The notes beneath the pieces are model-generated. The model saw only the letters and a program-made list of their open reading frames with translations, was not told the DNA's origin and made no database searches. DNA of 64,000 bases from CAWARU01 sp963784575 (GTDB taxonomy: Bacteria > Pseudomonadota > Gammaproteobacteria > UBA6186 > Azoamicaceae): positions 2,976,001 to 3,040,000 of the forward strand of contig CAWARU010000001.1 of NCBI GenBank assembly GCA_963784575.1, read 5' to 3'. The first letter of the stretch is position 1, and the number at the start of each line of letters is the position of its first letter. This document shows positions 53,806-62,865 of this stretch, piece after piece. A program made the position numbers and the translations under genes.

Positions 53806-54234
53806 ATGAAAACTAAATTATTTTTAATGCTTGCAGCAATGGGAATCATGAACAGCTCATTGCTGGGTTGTGCAACGGGACTCACTGCAGAAGGCTATTT
53901 GAACAATACCCGTGATGCGATGTTATCACAGGGAAGGCCGCAGGGATATATTGAAGGTTATTTGGATGGCTGCTCTACAGGACGCAGAATGGCTGGTGAC
54001 AAAAAGTTTGAATATAAAAGAAATGTGGTGCGTGCCGATCGCGATGCACTCTACGCCCGAGGCTGGCAAGATGGACAAATTCAATGCCGCAATGATGTGA
54101 TTGCTGAAGAAGAAGCAAAGTGTAAGGAGCAAAGTTTTAGCAACGAACCAGCAGACGAAAGACATCGCCGCATGGAAGCTCAAAAAAACAGCTCTGCAGA
54201 GGCACAGGAGATGTGGGAATTTCTTAGAAAATAA
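53806..54234 (+). CDS. Putative lipoprotein with GY-x-D-G-C motif
   Basis: A signal peptide with lipobox (MNSSLLGC, Cys near residue 22) predicts an outer- or inner-membrane lipoprotein. The mature part has RPQGYIEGYLDGCSTGRRMA and YARGWQDGQIQC, repeating a G-[YW]-x-[DE]-G-x-x-x-C pattern I associate with small conserved proteobacterial lipoproteins of unknown role. The last 45 residues are charged and helical. GGGTG precedes the ATG loosely. Function unknown. Confidence 0.75.
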   Translation: MKTKLFLMLAAMGIMNSSLLGCATGLTAEGYLNNTRDAMLSQGRPQGYIEGYLDGCSTGRRMAGDKKFEYKRNVVRADRDALYARGWQDGQIQCRNDVIAEEEAKCKEQSFSNEPADERHRRMEAQKNSSAEAQEMWEFLRK

Positions 54235-54288
54235 AGAAATGTACCGAGATTAAAATTAATTAATTGTAATTCACTTGAAGGTGCTCTA

Positions 54289-54663
54289 ATGCCTATTTAT
54301 GAATATTCTTGCACAGCTTGCGGTCATCAATTTGACGCGATGCAACGCATTTCGGATGAACCTTTACTTATCTGTCCTGCATGTGACAAACCTGCGTTAA
54401 CGAAACTGGTTTCAGCAGCAGGATTTCGTTTGAAAGGGGGTGGATGGTATGAAACCGATTTCAAGCAGGGTGAAAAGAAAAATATAGCTCATGGAGAAAG
54501 CGAGAAAAAGACTGCCGAAACAACTTCTAAAACGGAGTCCTCTGGATCAAGTGATACTTCAAGTACAAAAAGTGAAACATCGAGTGCTAAAGAAGTTAAA
54601 AAAACCTCGGAAACTTCAAGCAGTGCTGCTACCAAAACGAGTTCTGAAAAAGCCAAGGAATAA
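54289..54663 (+). CDS. FmdB-type zinc-ribbon protein with Ser/Thr/Lys-rich tail
   Basis: Residues 1-45 are a FmdB zinc ribbon: MPIYEYSCTACGHQFDAMQ with C-x-x-C, then CPACDKPALTKLVSAAGFRLKG, shown here in part as CPACDKPALTKLVSA. Family members regulate or assist unknown processes. The tail from about 65 on is low-complexity (TSKTESSGSSDTSSTKSE). The gene precedes aspS, a common gammaproteobacterial neighbourhood. Confidence 0.9.
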   Translation: MPIYEYSCTACGHQFDAMQRISDEPLLICPACDKPALTKLVSAAGFRLKGGGWYETDFKQGEKKNIAHGESEKKTAETTSKTESSGSSDTSSTKSETSSAKEVKKTSETSSSAATKTSSEKAKE

Positions 54664-54721
54664 AGGTAAGTAAGGCTCCCGAATGAAGGCTAGTAAACAC
54701 AAGGATAAGGATACTCATAAA

Positions 54722-56530
54722 ATGCGCACGGTATATTGCGGCGAAATAAACGAAGCCTATGTAGGCAAAACTGTTGAAATTTGCGGCTGGGTACATTTTC
54801 GCCGTAATTTTGGCGGCTTAATTTTTCTTGAAATCCGAGATCGTACCGGTTTAGTCCAGGTGGTTTTTTCGCCAAAACTTGAGGAAAAAAAGATTTTTGA
54901 TCTTGCAGAACAAATCCGCAAGGAATATGTGGTGCGTATTGTCGGAGAAGTGCGAATACGTCCAGAGGGCACTGAAAATCTTTCGCATCCTACCGGAAAA
55001 ATTGAGCTGACTGTGAATGATATGGAGATCTTAAGCAGCGCTGAAACACCTCCTTTCTATCCTAGCGAGTATCAAAATGTCAGTGAAGAAGTTCGCATAA
55101 AATATCGCTATCTAGATTTGCGCCGTCCCGAGATGCATCATCGTTTTAAATTTCGTTCACTCGTCACCCGTGCTCTCAGGAATTATCTCGATGCCCATGG
55201 ATTCCTAGACATCGAAACTCCTATTTTAACCCGCGCAACTCCCGAAGGTGCCCGAGATTATTTAGTACCGAGCCGCAATTTTTTTGGCTCTTTTTATGCA
55301 TTGCCGCAATCGCCGCAGCTCTTCAAGCAATTACTCATGGTAGCCGGCATGGATCGCTATTATCAAGTTGCGCGCTGTTTTCGCGATGAAGATTTACGGG
55401 CAGATCGCCAACCCGAATTTACTCAACTCGATATTGAAATGTCTTTTATGTCGCAAGAACAAATCATGCAAATGATGGAAGGCATGATTCGTCATCTTTT
55501 TTCTGAAGTGTTAAACATTCATTTACCAGATCCTTTCCCTAGGATGTCCTACAAAGAAGCAATGAGCAGATACGGCATTGATCGACCCGATCTTCGTAAT
55601 CCTTTAGAATTGGTAGAGATATCGGATTTAGTCCGTGACGTGGAATTTAAAGTTTTTTCTGAGCCCGCAAAAAACAAAGAAGAAGGCAAAGGTTATCGCG
55701 TCGCCGCGCTTAAAGTGCCCGAAGGCGGCACGCGACTTTCCCGCAAGGAAATCGACGACTATACCCATTTTGTCACCCAATTTGGTGCAAAAGGCCTTGC
55801 CTACATTAAAATCAATAACAAAGAGCAGGGCAAAGACGGCCTGCAATCTCCCATATTGAAATTTTTGCCTGATGACGTTATCGATGCGATCTTGAATCGT
55901 ACAGAAGCCCAAAATGGCGACTTAATATTTTTTGGTGCCGACAAAGAACGCATTGTGAATGATTCTTTTGCTGCACTCCGGCACAGAATTGGACAAGATC
56001 TAAACCTGCTGCAAGGGGAGTGGAAAATATTATGGGTATATGAATTCCCCATGTTTTTACGCGACCCAACCAACACCTTTTGGGAAGTCGTGCATCATCC
56101 TTTCACTATGCCGTTAATTCAAAATGCGCGTGAGCTTGAATCATCCGATCCTGGTCAAATAGCATCACTCGCCTATGATCTCGTCTTAAATGGCACTGAA
56201 CTTGGCGGTGGTTCAATCCGTATTCATGATGCAGATATTCAACAAGCAGTATTTAATATCTTAGGTATTGACAAAGAACAAGCCGAAGAACGCTTTGGGT
56301 TTTTATTGAATGCCTTAAAATTCGGGGCGCCTCCCCATGGCGGTATTGCTTTTGGCCTTGATCGCCTAGTCATGCTCATGACAGGCTCGATTTCGATCCG
56401 CGATGTTATTGCTTTCCCGAAAACTCAAACAGCCATGTGTCCCATGACAGAAGCCCCTGCGCCAGTGGAAGAAAAGCAATTGAAGGAATTGGGAATTCGG
56501 GTGCAAAAGCTCAAGTCTAATGAAAACTGA
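54722..56530 (+). CDS. aspS: Aspartyl-tRNA synthetase
   Basis: I prefer ATG 54722 (602 residues), where the protein starts MRTVYCGEINEAYVG as in the family; ATG 54683 would add KASKHKDKDTHK, with its own possible AAGG. The order is OB-fold anticodon-binding domain (GWVHFRRNFGGLIFLEIRDR), class II motif 2 (RCFRDEDLRADRQPEFTQLD), the GAD insertion (about 300-410), and motif 3 (GIAFGLDRLVMLMTG). Length and the GAD domain mark the bacterial type. It follows the FmdB-type gene. Confidence 0.96.
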   Translation: MRTVYCGEINEAYVGKTVEICGWVHFRRNFGGLIFLEIRDRTGLVQVVFSPKLEEKKIFDLAEQIRKEYVVRIVGEVRIRPEGTENLSHPTGKIELTVNDMEILSSAETPPFYPSEYQNVSEEVRIKYRYLDLRRPEMHHRFKFRSLVTRALRNYLDAHGFLDIETPILTRATPEGARDYLVPSRNFFGSFYALPQSPQLFKQLLMVAGMDRYYQVARCFRDEDLRADRQPEFTQLDIEMSFMSQEQIMQMMEGMIRHLFSEVLNIHLPDPFPRMSYKEAMSRYGIDRPDLRNPLELVEISDLVRDVEFKVFSEPAKNKEEGKGYRVAALKVPEGGTRLSRKEIDDYTHFVTQFGAKGLAYIKINNKEQGKDGLQSPILKFLPDDVIDAILNRTEAQNGDLIFFGADKERIVNDSFAALRHRIGQDLNLLQGEWKILWVYEFPMFLRDPTNTFWEVVHHPFTMPLIQNARELESSDPGQIASLAYDLVLNGTELGGGSIRIHDADIQQAVFNILGIDKEQAEERFGFLLNALKFGAPPHGGIAFGLDRLVMLMTGSISIRDVIAFPKTQTAMCPMTEAPAPVEEKQLKELGIRVQKLKSNEN

Positions 56531-56654
56531 AAACCAGATACATCCACAATAAGTTTCAGGCTGCAGATCATTTTATCATGTCATATTCATCTGTTTCTCA
56601 ATACAAGAAAACACAGTCAATGAACTTATGAATTATCCAATTTATCGTAGGCTA

Positions 56655-56679
56655 ATAGTAGAATGTCAATAGGCCCTAG
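56655..56679. repeat. Solo end resembling the terminus of the murJ inverted-repeat element
   Basis: ATAGTAGAATGTCAATAGGC and the following CCTAG closely resemble the right end of the element at 45383-45530 (ATAGTAGAA, then TCAA, GGCC and TAG conserved) and also the complement of its left end (AATGTCAA). No mirrored partner is seen within the aspS-gcvR gap, so it is a degenerate or single end. Confidence 0.45.
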
Positions 56680-56687
56680 CCATAAGT

Positions 56688-57230
56688 TTAGAAATTTCGT
56701 GCAGGTTCAAAAAAAGCATCGAGATTGTTGTCATCACAGTAATTCGCAAATTGCTCCCTCAAGGTAGCGAGATGTACTTTTTCTTTCACATTAATTCGTA
56801 AATTCAAATTGGCAATTTTGGTACCAGTATTAGAACTAAAAGTATTGGTCGAGATTTCTTCAATTGGAATACCCTGTCGGTAAAAGAAATCAGTCAAGCC
56901 GCTTAGTATTCCTTCTTTATCTATGGCAGAAACCTGAATATTATAAGACATCATCTTGGTATTCATGATGGGATCGGAGGTTCTTCTCATAATAAAAGTG
57001 AGTCCAAGCCGCTGTTCTAAACTGGGGATGGTAGTTTCCATTTTGGCAATGGCTCCCCAATTCCCTGAAAGATAAAACATCAGACAGATTTCTTGGCCTA
57101 GTACACTTTGTTTGAGATTGACTATATTGCAACCGCATTGTGTGCATGCACGGATGAGTTCATTGGGCAATTCTGGTCGGAGTCGACCCACAGCTGATAA
57201 TACTAAATAATTGTGTGTAGATGATGACAT
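56688..57230 (-). CDS. gcvR: GcvR-like ACT-domain regulatory protein
   Basis: The 180-residue protein consists of two ACT domains: YLVLSAVGRLRPELPNELIR (first) and YNIQVSAIDKEGILSGLTDFF (second). This matches GcvR, a glycine-responsive partner of the activator GcvA in enterobacteria. It is divergent from dapA, the same arrangement as in E. coli, which supports the name. No gcvA is seen here, so the target is unknown. Confidence 0.8.
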   Translation of the reverse strand: MSSSTHNYLVLSAVGRLRPELPNELIRACTQCGCNIVNLKQSVLGQEICLMFYLSGNWGAIAKMETTIPSLEQRLGLTFIMRRTSDPIMNTKMMSYNIQVSAIDKEGILSGLTDFFYRQGIPIEEISTNTFSSNTGTKIANLNLRINVKEKVHLATLREQFANYCDDNNLDAFFEPARNF

Positions 57231-57774
57231 TATTATTACCCTAATGATTACTTGATTACCCAGGTTTCAGTGAATCCATTATATCAAGTATCGTTGGTTT
57301 TTTCTGTTTTATTACTGTTTTTAGCTGGGTAGAGTGATTTATTTCTATTTATTTAGATTGATTTAAGATTTATTTAAAAAAGATCCAAACTGCTTTTGTT
57401 GTGTATACTCCAATAGGAATTCCTATTATCACATCCTCTATCATCCTTTAATGGGGTTCAAAATAATAATAGGGTCCAAAATAACATGCAGAACGTTCTA
57501 AATTCTAAATAGGGTAGGCAATTACATTACAGTTGCATTACTAAATTTTTCTTTGTACGATTGTCCTATATCCTATATGAGAGCTGATGAAATAGTTTCT
57601 GTAAATCCTGCATTGAACCTATCCTGCATCTAAATTCTTCTATAGTTAAAATATCTAGCGTTGATGGGTTAGATAGGAAATCTTTTGGTTTCGGTTTTTA
57701 GATTCAGCTTTTGGATTTAGCTTTTAGATAAGCTAAGAGTTTTGGATAGGATAATATTTTTTTAAGGAATTTTT
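57231..57774. other. gcvR-dapA divergent intergenic region
   Basis: These 544 bases hold both promoters and no gene I can support. A stretch at 57685-57740 repeats degenerate TTTTGG/TTTAG-AT motifs (GCTTTTGGATTTAGCTTTTAG). Nothing resembling a lysine riboswitch core was seen by eye. Confidence 0.5.
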
Positions 57775-58656
57775 ATGTTTCAAGGTAGCATTGTGGCATT
57801 GGTAACTCCGATGACAGCGACAGGCGAATTAGATGAAGAAAAATTGCGTTCGCTCATAGAATTTCATATTGCACAAGGCACTGATGCCATCAGTGTTAAT
57901 GGCACGACAGGAGAAGCACCAACACTTTCAGAAAGAGAAAGATTGCGATTAATAAAAATTACTATGGAAACTGCTGCAAAACGCGTACCAGTGATTGCAG
58001 GAACAGGAACGAATAATACAGCAGAAACTTTGCATCAAACGCAGCAGGCGCTAGATCTCGGCGTTGATGCTTGCCTGGTGGTGACACCCTATTACAACAG
58101 GCCCACGCAAGAAGGACTCTATCAGCATTTTAAATGTTTAGCGAGAACCGTGTCAGTACCCATTATCCTATATAATGTTCCTGTAAGAACTGGTTGTGAT
58201 TTGCTGCCAGAAACCGTCGCGAGATTATCAGAAATTTCAAATATTGTTGGAATAAAAGAAGCAACGCCTGATCTGGACCGATCAAAAAAGATTTTGGCAT
58301 TATGCAAAGATTCCTTCGATCTCTTATCAGGTGAAGACAGCAATGTTTTAGAATTTATCCTCCAAGGCGGAAAGGGTGTAATATCAGTAACTGCAAATGT
58401 TGCTCCCAAACAAATGCACGAAATGTGTGAGGCCGCACTGAAGCGACAGGAAGACCAAGCAAAAGCCTTGCATGCAAAATTAATGCCATTGCATAAAAAA
58501 TTATTTTTGGAACCGAACCCAATTCCTGTAAAATGGGCTCTTTATGAACTTGGGTTGATTGAGCAAGGTATTCGTTTACCTTTAACCAAATTGTCAGAAC
58601 ACAATAGGGCTCTTTTAAAAGATGCCATGCGTGAAAGTGGAGTATTAAGCAAATGA
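57775..58656 (+). CDS. dapA: 4-hydroxy-tetrahydrodipicolinate synthase
   Basis: The 293-residue TIM-barrel enzyme condenses pyruvate with aspartate semialdehyde, the first step towards diaminopimelate and lysine. Family features: VNGTTGEAPTLSERE, VTPYYNRPTQEGLYQHF, the catalytic Tyr in LYNVPVRTG, and the Schiff-base Lys in VGIKEATPD. AAGGA precedes ATG 57775. It overlaps the ATG of the BamC-like gene by four bases (ATGA), so the two are coupled. Confidence 0.96.
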   Translation: MFQGSIVALVTPMTATGELDEEKLRSLIEFHIAQGTDAISVNGTTGEAPTLSERERLRLIKITMETAAKRVPVIAGTGTNNTAETLHQTQQALDLGVDACLVVTPYYNRPTQEGLYQHFKCLARTVSVPIILYNVPVRTGCDLLPETVARLSEISNIVGIKEATPDLDRSKKILALCKDSFDLLSGEDSNVLEFILQGGKGVISVTANVAPKQMHEMCEAALKRQEDQAKALHAKLMPLHKKLFLEPNPIPVKWALYELGLIEQGIRLPLTKLSEHNRALLKDAMRESGVLSK

Positions 58657-58907
58657 GAAAATTGAGTCAAAGTAAGCAAGGTAAGCATAAGTCCTTTAGT
58701 TTAGCGGGTAATTTAGTAAGTTTGGTATGCTTAGTATGTTTAGCCCTCTCGTTAATGAGTTTATATGCATGTGATTTTAGGAGAGAGGATATAAACGTAT
58801 TTAGGGACAGATCTGAAGATTATAGAGGAGCAGCTCCGTACCCTACCGTGCAGATTCCCTCGGGAGTTAGTGCAGAGCCCCGTAGTGATGTGTACGATAT
58901 TCCTTAA
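58653..58907 (+). CDS. Very short BamC-like lipoprotein
   Basis: An 84-residue protein with a long positively charged N-terminus, a hydrophobic segment (LVSLVCLVCLALSLMSL) and a lipobox-like LYAC with Cys near residue 40. The mature 45 residues (CDFRREDINVFRDRSEDYRG, then PSGVSAEPRSDVYDIP) resemble the unstructured N-terminus of BamC, which in E. coli wraps BamD and leads into an IP motif before the first helix-grip domain. Here the gene stops right after YDIP, with no helix-grip domains. The position after dapA is that of bamC (nlpB) in gammaproteobacteria. It is either a minimal BamC or an eroded one; the coupled ATGA start suggests it is still translated. Confidence 0.65.
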   Translation: MRKLSQSKQGKHKSFSLAGNLVSLVCLVCLALSLMSLYACDFRREDINVFRDRSEDYRGAAPYPTVQIPSGVSAEPRSDVYDIP

Positions 58908-59101
58908 CATTCCTTAATGGCTTTTGAAGTTATTAATAATTATTAAATTGTTAATAATTTTTAATACTTTTGATGAATAATGTATAGTTCTGATAATTGG
59001 TAATGATTGATAATGATTGGTTAATGAGTAGTTCTGCAAATCATTTAAATTTATGTACAAATAAATTTATGAAGAAATTGATTTTAATTACACGATTTTT
59101 T

Positions 59102-59190
<89 letters not shown>

Positions 59191-59334
59191 TTAGAATATA
59201 TTATTGGAATAACGAATTGGTCGTTAATATAATTTTTTATAAAATTATTGTTCCCATGCATTGCATACTTTTCTTCATCTTGCTAATCTGTGATCAATCG
59301 ATTGATGCTAAAGCTAAAGAAGGATCATATAGGA

Positions 59335-59571
59335 ATGTACAACAACGAAGGCAAAGACGAGAGCTCTATAGATTGCGAAGACGAGATTTACACAAATTGT
59401 ACAATCTGTCAGTGCAAAAGATTGGCCGCGTATTGGGATGATGAATTGGAATCTTACATTTATTTAAGCGATGAACCTGCTGTTTGTGTTAAGTGCAGTA
59501 GCTCAACTGAATTCTTTCCTGAAGAAACTCAGGCTTTACTTCAAGCGAAAACTCCAGAGTTAGTATCCTGA
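59335..59571 (+). CDS. Small Cys-rich hypothetical protein
   Basis: From ATG 59335 (78 residues; AGAAGGA lies upstream) the protein has NCTICQCKRLAAYWDDE and AVCVKCSSSTEFF, i.e. two C-x-x-C pairs about 27 residues apart, a likely zinc ribbon. The frame is open from GTG 59290. The rest is acidic. It follows tRNA-Ser. No family recognised, and coding status is likely but not certain. Confidence 0.5.
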   Translation: MYNNEGKDESSIDCEDEIYTNCTICQCKRLAAYWDDELESYIYLSDEPAVCVKCSSSTEFFPEETQALLQAKTPELVS

Positions 59572-59628
59572 AAAATTAATTTTCTGAAGTTCCTATTCTT
59601 GCAAATTTGTATTATTGAAAGTAAGCTT

Positions 59629-59687
59629 CCTGAGATTTAGTACCATGAGATTTAGTATCCTGAAATTCAGTACCCTAAGATTGGGAT
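59629..59687. repeat. 14-15-bp degenerate tandem repeat, four units
   Basis: CCTGAGATTTAGTA, CCATGAGATTTAGTA, TCCTGAAATTCAGTA and CCCTAAGATTGGGAT lie head to tail between the Cys-rich gene and the dehydrogenase-like gene. They contain no frame of interest. Confidence 0.75.
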
Positions 59688-59755
59688 CCTGATTTAATGT
59701 TGGTAAGTATTGTATCGGAATTAGAATGCTATATGACTGATCTGGGAGGGGTCCC

Positions 59756-60544
59756 ATGCAAGGAAATGCAAATGCAATATCTAGAACAGCATTAATAATT
59801 GGCGGGAGTGGTTTGGTTGGGAGTCATTGCTTAGACTACCTCCTTGCTGAAAAAACTTACACCGCAATCACTGCGTTGGTGAGACGTCCGATGCAGCGCA
59901 GTCATCCAAAGCTTGTTGAACGTATCATTGACTTTGATAACATTGAAAAGTATCGAGATGACATTCGCGGACAAGATGTATATTGCTGTATTGGAACTAC
60001 CTTTCTAAAATCTCCCGTACCCTCAGAATATTTCAAAATCGATTTTACCTATCCTTACGAAATTGCCAAAATAGCATTGCAGAATGGTGCGGAGCAATTT
60101 GCATTGGTTTCTGCTTTGAGTGCAAATCCGAATGGAATATTTCCGTATAGTCGAGTTAAAGGGAAATTAGAGCGGGCTATCATTGATCTGAGAGATAAAA
60201 ATACGAATGAAGAACAAAATAAAGATCAGAATGAAGATCAGAATAAAGAACAGGATAAAGTTCGGAGATATCAATCTGTCATCATTTTAAGGCCATCTTA
60301 TTTGAAGGGGAAACGTGAAGAATGGCGTCCAATCGAAAAAATGGGCAATTTTGCCCTGACAATTCTTTCGCTAGTGCTAGCCGGTCCGCTTGCAAAAATG
60401 CGTGCCATCAAGGCAGGCGTGGTTGCAAAAGTTTTGGTTGAACTTTCCTTAAAAAGCAGCATGGAAAATAAATTAGAAAGCAAAAATCGCGTGCAGATTT
60501 ATGAAAGTGATGAGATTCAGAAAATTTATGACACAAGAAAATAA
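59756..60544 (+). CDS. Atypical short-chain dehydrogenase (TIP30/HTATIP2-like)
   Basis: The 262-residue protein has a Rossmann dinucleotide site (ALIIGGSGLVGSHCLDYLL, GxxGxxG), an ALVRRPMQ segment, VYCCIGTTFLKS and QFALVSALSANPNG with an active-site-like Ser, then YSRVKGKLE (Tyr-x-x-x-Lys). This matches the TIP30/HTATIP2-like atypical SDRs. An insertion around residues 150-170 (NEEQNKDQNEDQNKEQDK) comes from a 12-bp tandem repeat and is likely a surface loop. Substrate unknown. Ribosome binding site GGGAGGGG is strong. Confidence 0.8.
   Translation: MQGNANAISRTALIIGGSGLVGSHCLDYLLAEKTYTAITALVRRPMQRSHPKLVERIIDFDNIEKYRDDIRGQDVYCCIGTTFLKSPVPSEYFKIDFTYPYEIAKIALQNGAEQFALVSALSANPNGIFPYSRVKGKLERAIIDLRDKNTNEEQNKDQNEDQNKEQDKVRRYQSVIILRPSYLKGKREEWRPIEKMGNFALTILSLVLAGPLAKMRAIKAGVVAKVLVELSLKSSMENKLESKNRVQIYESDEIQKIYDTRK
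60206..60260 (+). repeat. 12-bp tandem repeat in the dehydrogenase-like gene
   Basis: Units AATGAAGAACAA, AATAAAGATCAG, AATGAAGATCAG and AATAAAGAACAG encode N-[EK]-[ED]-Q four times. The frame is kept. Confidence 0.85.
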
Positions 60545-60618
60545 TAAGTTAAATCCGATGATAAGTAAAAATTCATGCCCTACTAATTCCCCTCTGGATT
60601 GCAGCTTGAGCAGTTATC

Positions 60619-61587
60619 ATGACGAAGAAATTTGAAATTGAAATACAACCAGTCTTTGCCACGAATGTGACAGCTACTTATGGTGAGTCTGGAAAATTAT
60701 GGTTGCGCAATTTATCTCAGCATGTGCAAGATTTGGCAGATCGCTGGGATTTTCATCTGATTCATGTCATTCCTAATTTGAGTTATGGCTTTGTGGCCTT
60801 GGTTCATTCAAATGAAAACGGCAAAAATGCGATTCTTAAAACTGCTCCGAAATTACCAAATACCCATGGTGTGATTGGCGAGGCAAAATGGTTGAAATCA
60901 TTCAAGCGCGGCGTACCAGAAATTTATCATATGGATGAAGAGCGCAATGCTTTTTTGATGGAAAATTTAGAACCTGGAAACACTTTAAAAACTTTAGTGG
61001 AACATGGTCAGGATGAAACTGCAACTAGAATAATTTGCCAAACGATTTTGGATTTACAATCGGGGTTAGATATAGGATCAAGTTTAGATTTACGATCAGG
61101 TTTAGATTTGAAAACGGATTTACCTAACTTTCCGCACATGTCATCGCATATACCATCTCTCGAATATCTGAATGGTCATATGGATCGCGAAATTATTTCA
61201 AAAGGAAAGTCTTTATTCGAAACTTTATGCGCTGATCACTCAGAGGATATATTGCTGCATGGCGATTTGCACCATGATAACATTCTGCAAAGTGGATCTA
61301 CTTGGAAAACCATTGATCCCCATGGTTATGTTGGGAACAAAGTGGCAGAGGTAGGTACCATGATCCGCAATCCTTTTGATTGTTTTCCTAAAAATAAGAC
61401 TCTAAAAAAAGTGCTTGAAACTAGATTGCAGATATTAATCGAAATGCTCCCTTTTGATCCCGAAAAAATTAAATATTGGGTATTTTGCATCACCCTTTTA
61501 TCCGCGGCTTGGGATGTCGAAGGATTCAATAAAATTACTGAGAATACAGGAGAAGTGGCTTTAGAACTGAATAGATTTGTGTCGTAG
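60619..61587 (+). CDS. APH(6)/hydroxyurea-kinase-family phosphotransferase
   Basis: The 322-residue protein resembles the APH_6_hur family (streptomycin 6-kinase and hydroxyurea kinase): DLADRWDFHLIHVIPNLSYG, the nucleotide-binding Lys in KNAILKTAP, and the catalytic loop LLHGDLHHDNILQSG with the following IDPHGYVGNKVAEVG. Members phosphorylate small hydroxylated compounds including aminoglycosides. The natural substrate here is unknown, and resistance should not be assumed. An 18-bp repeat inserts D-L-x-S-G-L units at residues 145-168. Confidence 0.8.
   Translation: MTKKFEIEIQPVFATNVTATYGESGKLWLRNLSQHVQDLADRWDFHLIHVIPNLSYGFVALVHSNENGKNAILKTAPKLPNTHGVIGEAKWLKSFKRGVPEIYHMDEERNAFLMENLEPGNTLKTLVEHGQDETATRIICQTILDLQSGLDIGSSLDLRSGLDLKTDLPNFPHMSSHIPSLEYLNGHMDREIISKGKSLFETLCADHSEDILLHGDLHHDNILQSGSTWKTIDPHGYVGNKVAEVGTMIRNPFDCFPKNKTLKKVLETRLQILIEMLPFDPEKIKYWVFCITLLSAAWDVEGFNKITENTGEVALELNRFVS
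61051..61122 (+). repeat. 18-bp tandem repeat, four units, in the kinase-like gene
   Basis: Units start at 61051, 61069, 61087 and 61105, each beginning GAT and ending TTA, and encode D-[LI]-x-S-G-L type hexapeptides (last unit diverged). The frame is kept; the insert lies between the lobes of the kinase fold. Confidence 0.85.
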
Positions 61588-61606
61588 GAGGAGGTGCTGC
61601 TGGTAC

Positions 61607-61864
61607 TCAAGTACCATTTTTGTCTTCATTATCTTCATCAATCTCATCCAGATTCAGGTTTTTATTTTTTGGGATATCGCTTTCCTCAAAGCCTTCAGCA
61701 ATATCATCTTCAGATAATTTTTCTGTGACGGGAATTGAGTAGGATCCATCGGCCCAAGCGCCTAAATCGATCAGACGACAGCGTTCAGAGCAAAAGGGAC
61801 GAAAAGGTGACTCTTTCGACCAGATTACGGTTTTTTTACAATTTGGACATTGAACTTTAATCAT
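61607..61864 (-). CDS. yacG: DNA gyrase inhibitor YacG
   Basis: This 85-residue zinc protein has VQCPNCKKTVIW and PFCSERCRLIDLGAWADG, i.e. C-x-x-C plus C-x-x-x-C, the YacG signature. In E. coli YacG binds GyrB and inhibits gyrase. The C-terminus is an acidic tail (LSEDDIAEGFEESD and a Asp/Glu/Asn-rich end) longer than usual. It is convergent with the kinase-like gene and separated from its usual coaE/zapD partners. Confidence 0.92.
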   Translation of the reverse strand: MIKVQCPNCKKTVIWSKESPFRPFCSERCRLIDLGAWADGSYSIPVTEKLSEDDIAEGFEESDIPKNKNLNLDEIDEDNEDKNGT

Positions 61865-61966
61865 ATTATCTGCTATTGTCTATTAAAGACTTGCTTTTGT
61901 GAAGAGTTTTTTAAAGGTTTTTTAAGAGTTTTTTTCATAGGATAGAGACTAAATAGGAAATTATCC

Positions 61967-62824
61967 ATGGGTTTAATTGCTGCTGTTCAAATGACTAGCA
62001 ATAACAAAGTATCAGAGAACTTAGCTGCAGTTGTGAAATGGGTTAGTCAGGCAGCTATTCTTGGGGCCCAAGTTGTTGTATTGCCAGAAAATGTGGCATT
62101 GATGGGAAAGAATGAGAGTGATAAATTTGCAATTGCAGAAGAACCTTTTAAGGGTCCGATACAAGACAAACTTCGGGAGATTGCGGTACAAAATAATGTT
62201 TGGATCGTTGCGGGTACCATTCCAATCAAAATTTCAGAATTAGGAATTACAAAATCAGGAAATCCGGAATCAGGAATTTCAGAACAAAAAGTCGCCTCCA
62301 CCAGTTGGGTTTATAATAATAAAGGCGAAACCATAGCGCGGTATGATAAAATACATTTATTCGATGTAAAAGTCCGCCCGGGACAAGAAGAGTATCAGGA
62401 ATCGAAAACGGTTTTTCCGGGCAATAAAATTGTCTGTGTAGACTCACCTGTTGGAAAGCTTGGTCTTTCAATTTGCTATGATTTACGATTTCCAGAACTC
62501 TATCGTAAATTATTGGATGAGGGTGCGGAAATTTTATTAGTTCCTTCCGCTTTCACTCAAATCACAGGAGAGGCGCATTGGGAAGTTTTACTTCGCGCTC
62601 GCGCAATTGAAAATGTTTGTTATATCGTAGCTGCAGCGCAGGTAGGGACCCATCCAAGTGGTCGAAAAACTTTTGGTCATTCTATGATTGTGGATCCTTG
62701 GGGAACAGTGATCGCGGAAGATAAAGATGGCGAGGGGCTTATCATGACGGATATTGATTTAGAATATTTGAAAAAGACGCGTGAGAGATTGCCAATTGTA
62801 TTGCACCGCAGGATTAGGGGTTGA
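61967..62824 (+). CDS. Nitrilase-superfamily amidohydrolase (Nit1/deaminated-glutathione-amidase-like)
   Basis: The 285-residue protein has the Glu-Lys-Cys triad: Glu in VVVLPENVALMGK, Lys in RYDKIHLFDVKV, Cys in LGLSICYDLRFPELYRKL. Sequence style and position before tldD match the gammaproteobacterial carbon-nitrogen hydrolase linked to deaminated glutathione repair. A repeated insert at residues 88-106 (SELGITKSGNPESGISEQ) lies on a loop before the Lys. tldD follows 41 bp downstream, so they are probably one operon. Confidence 0.88.
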   Translation: MGLIAAVQMTSNNKVSENLAAVVKWVSQAAILGAQVVVLPENVALMGKNESDKFAIAEEPFKGPIQDKLREIAVQNNVWIVAGTIPIKISELGITKSGNPESGISEQKVASTSWVYNNKGETIARYDKIHLFDVKVRPGQEEYQESKTVFPGNKIVCVDSPVGKLGLSICYDLRFPELYRKLLDEGAEILLVPSAFTQITGEAHWEVLLRARAIENVCYIVAAAQVGTHPSGRKTFGHSMIVDPWGTVIAEDKDGEGLIMTDIDLEYLKKTRERLPIVLHRRIRG

Positions 62825-62865
62825 AATTTATCACTTCCAGTATTGAAAAAACTAGGAACTAAAAT

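Noticed and set aside
57231..57774. Lysine riboswitch before dapA
   Set aside because: The region is long enough, but I could not trace the conserved five-helix core by eye, so I do not report it.
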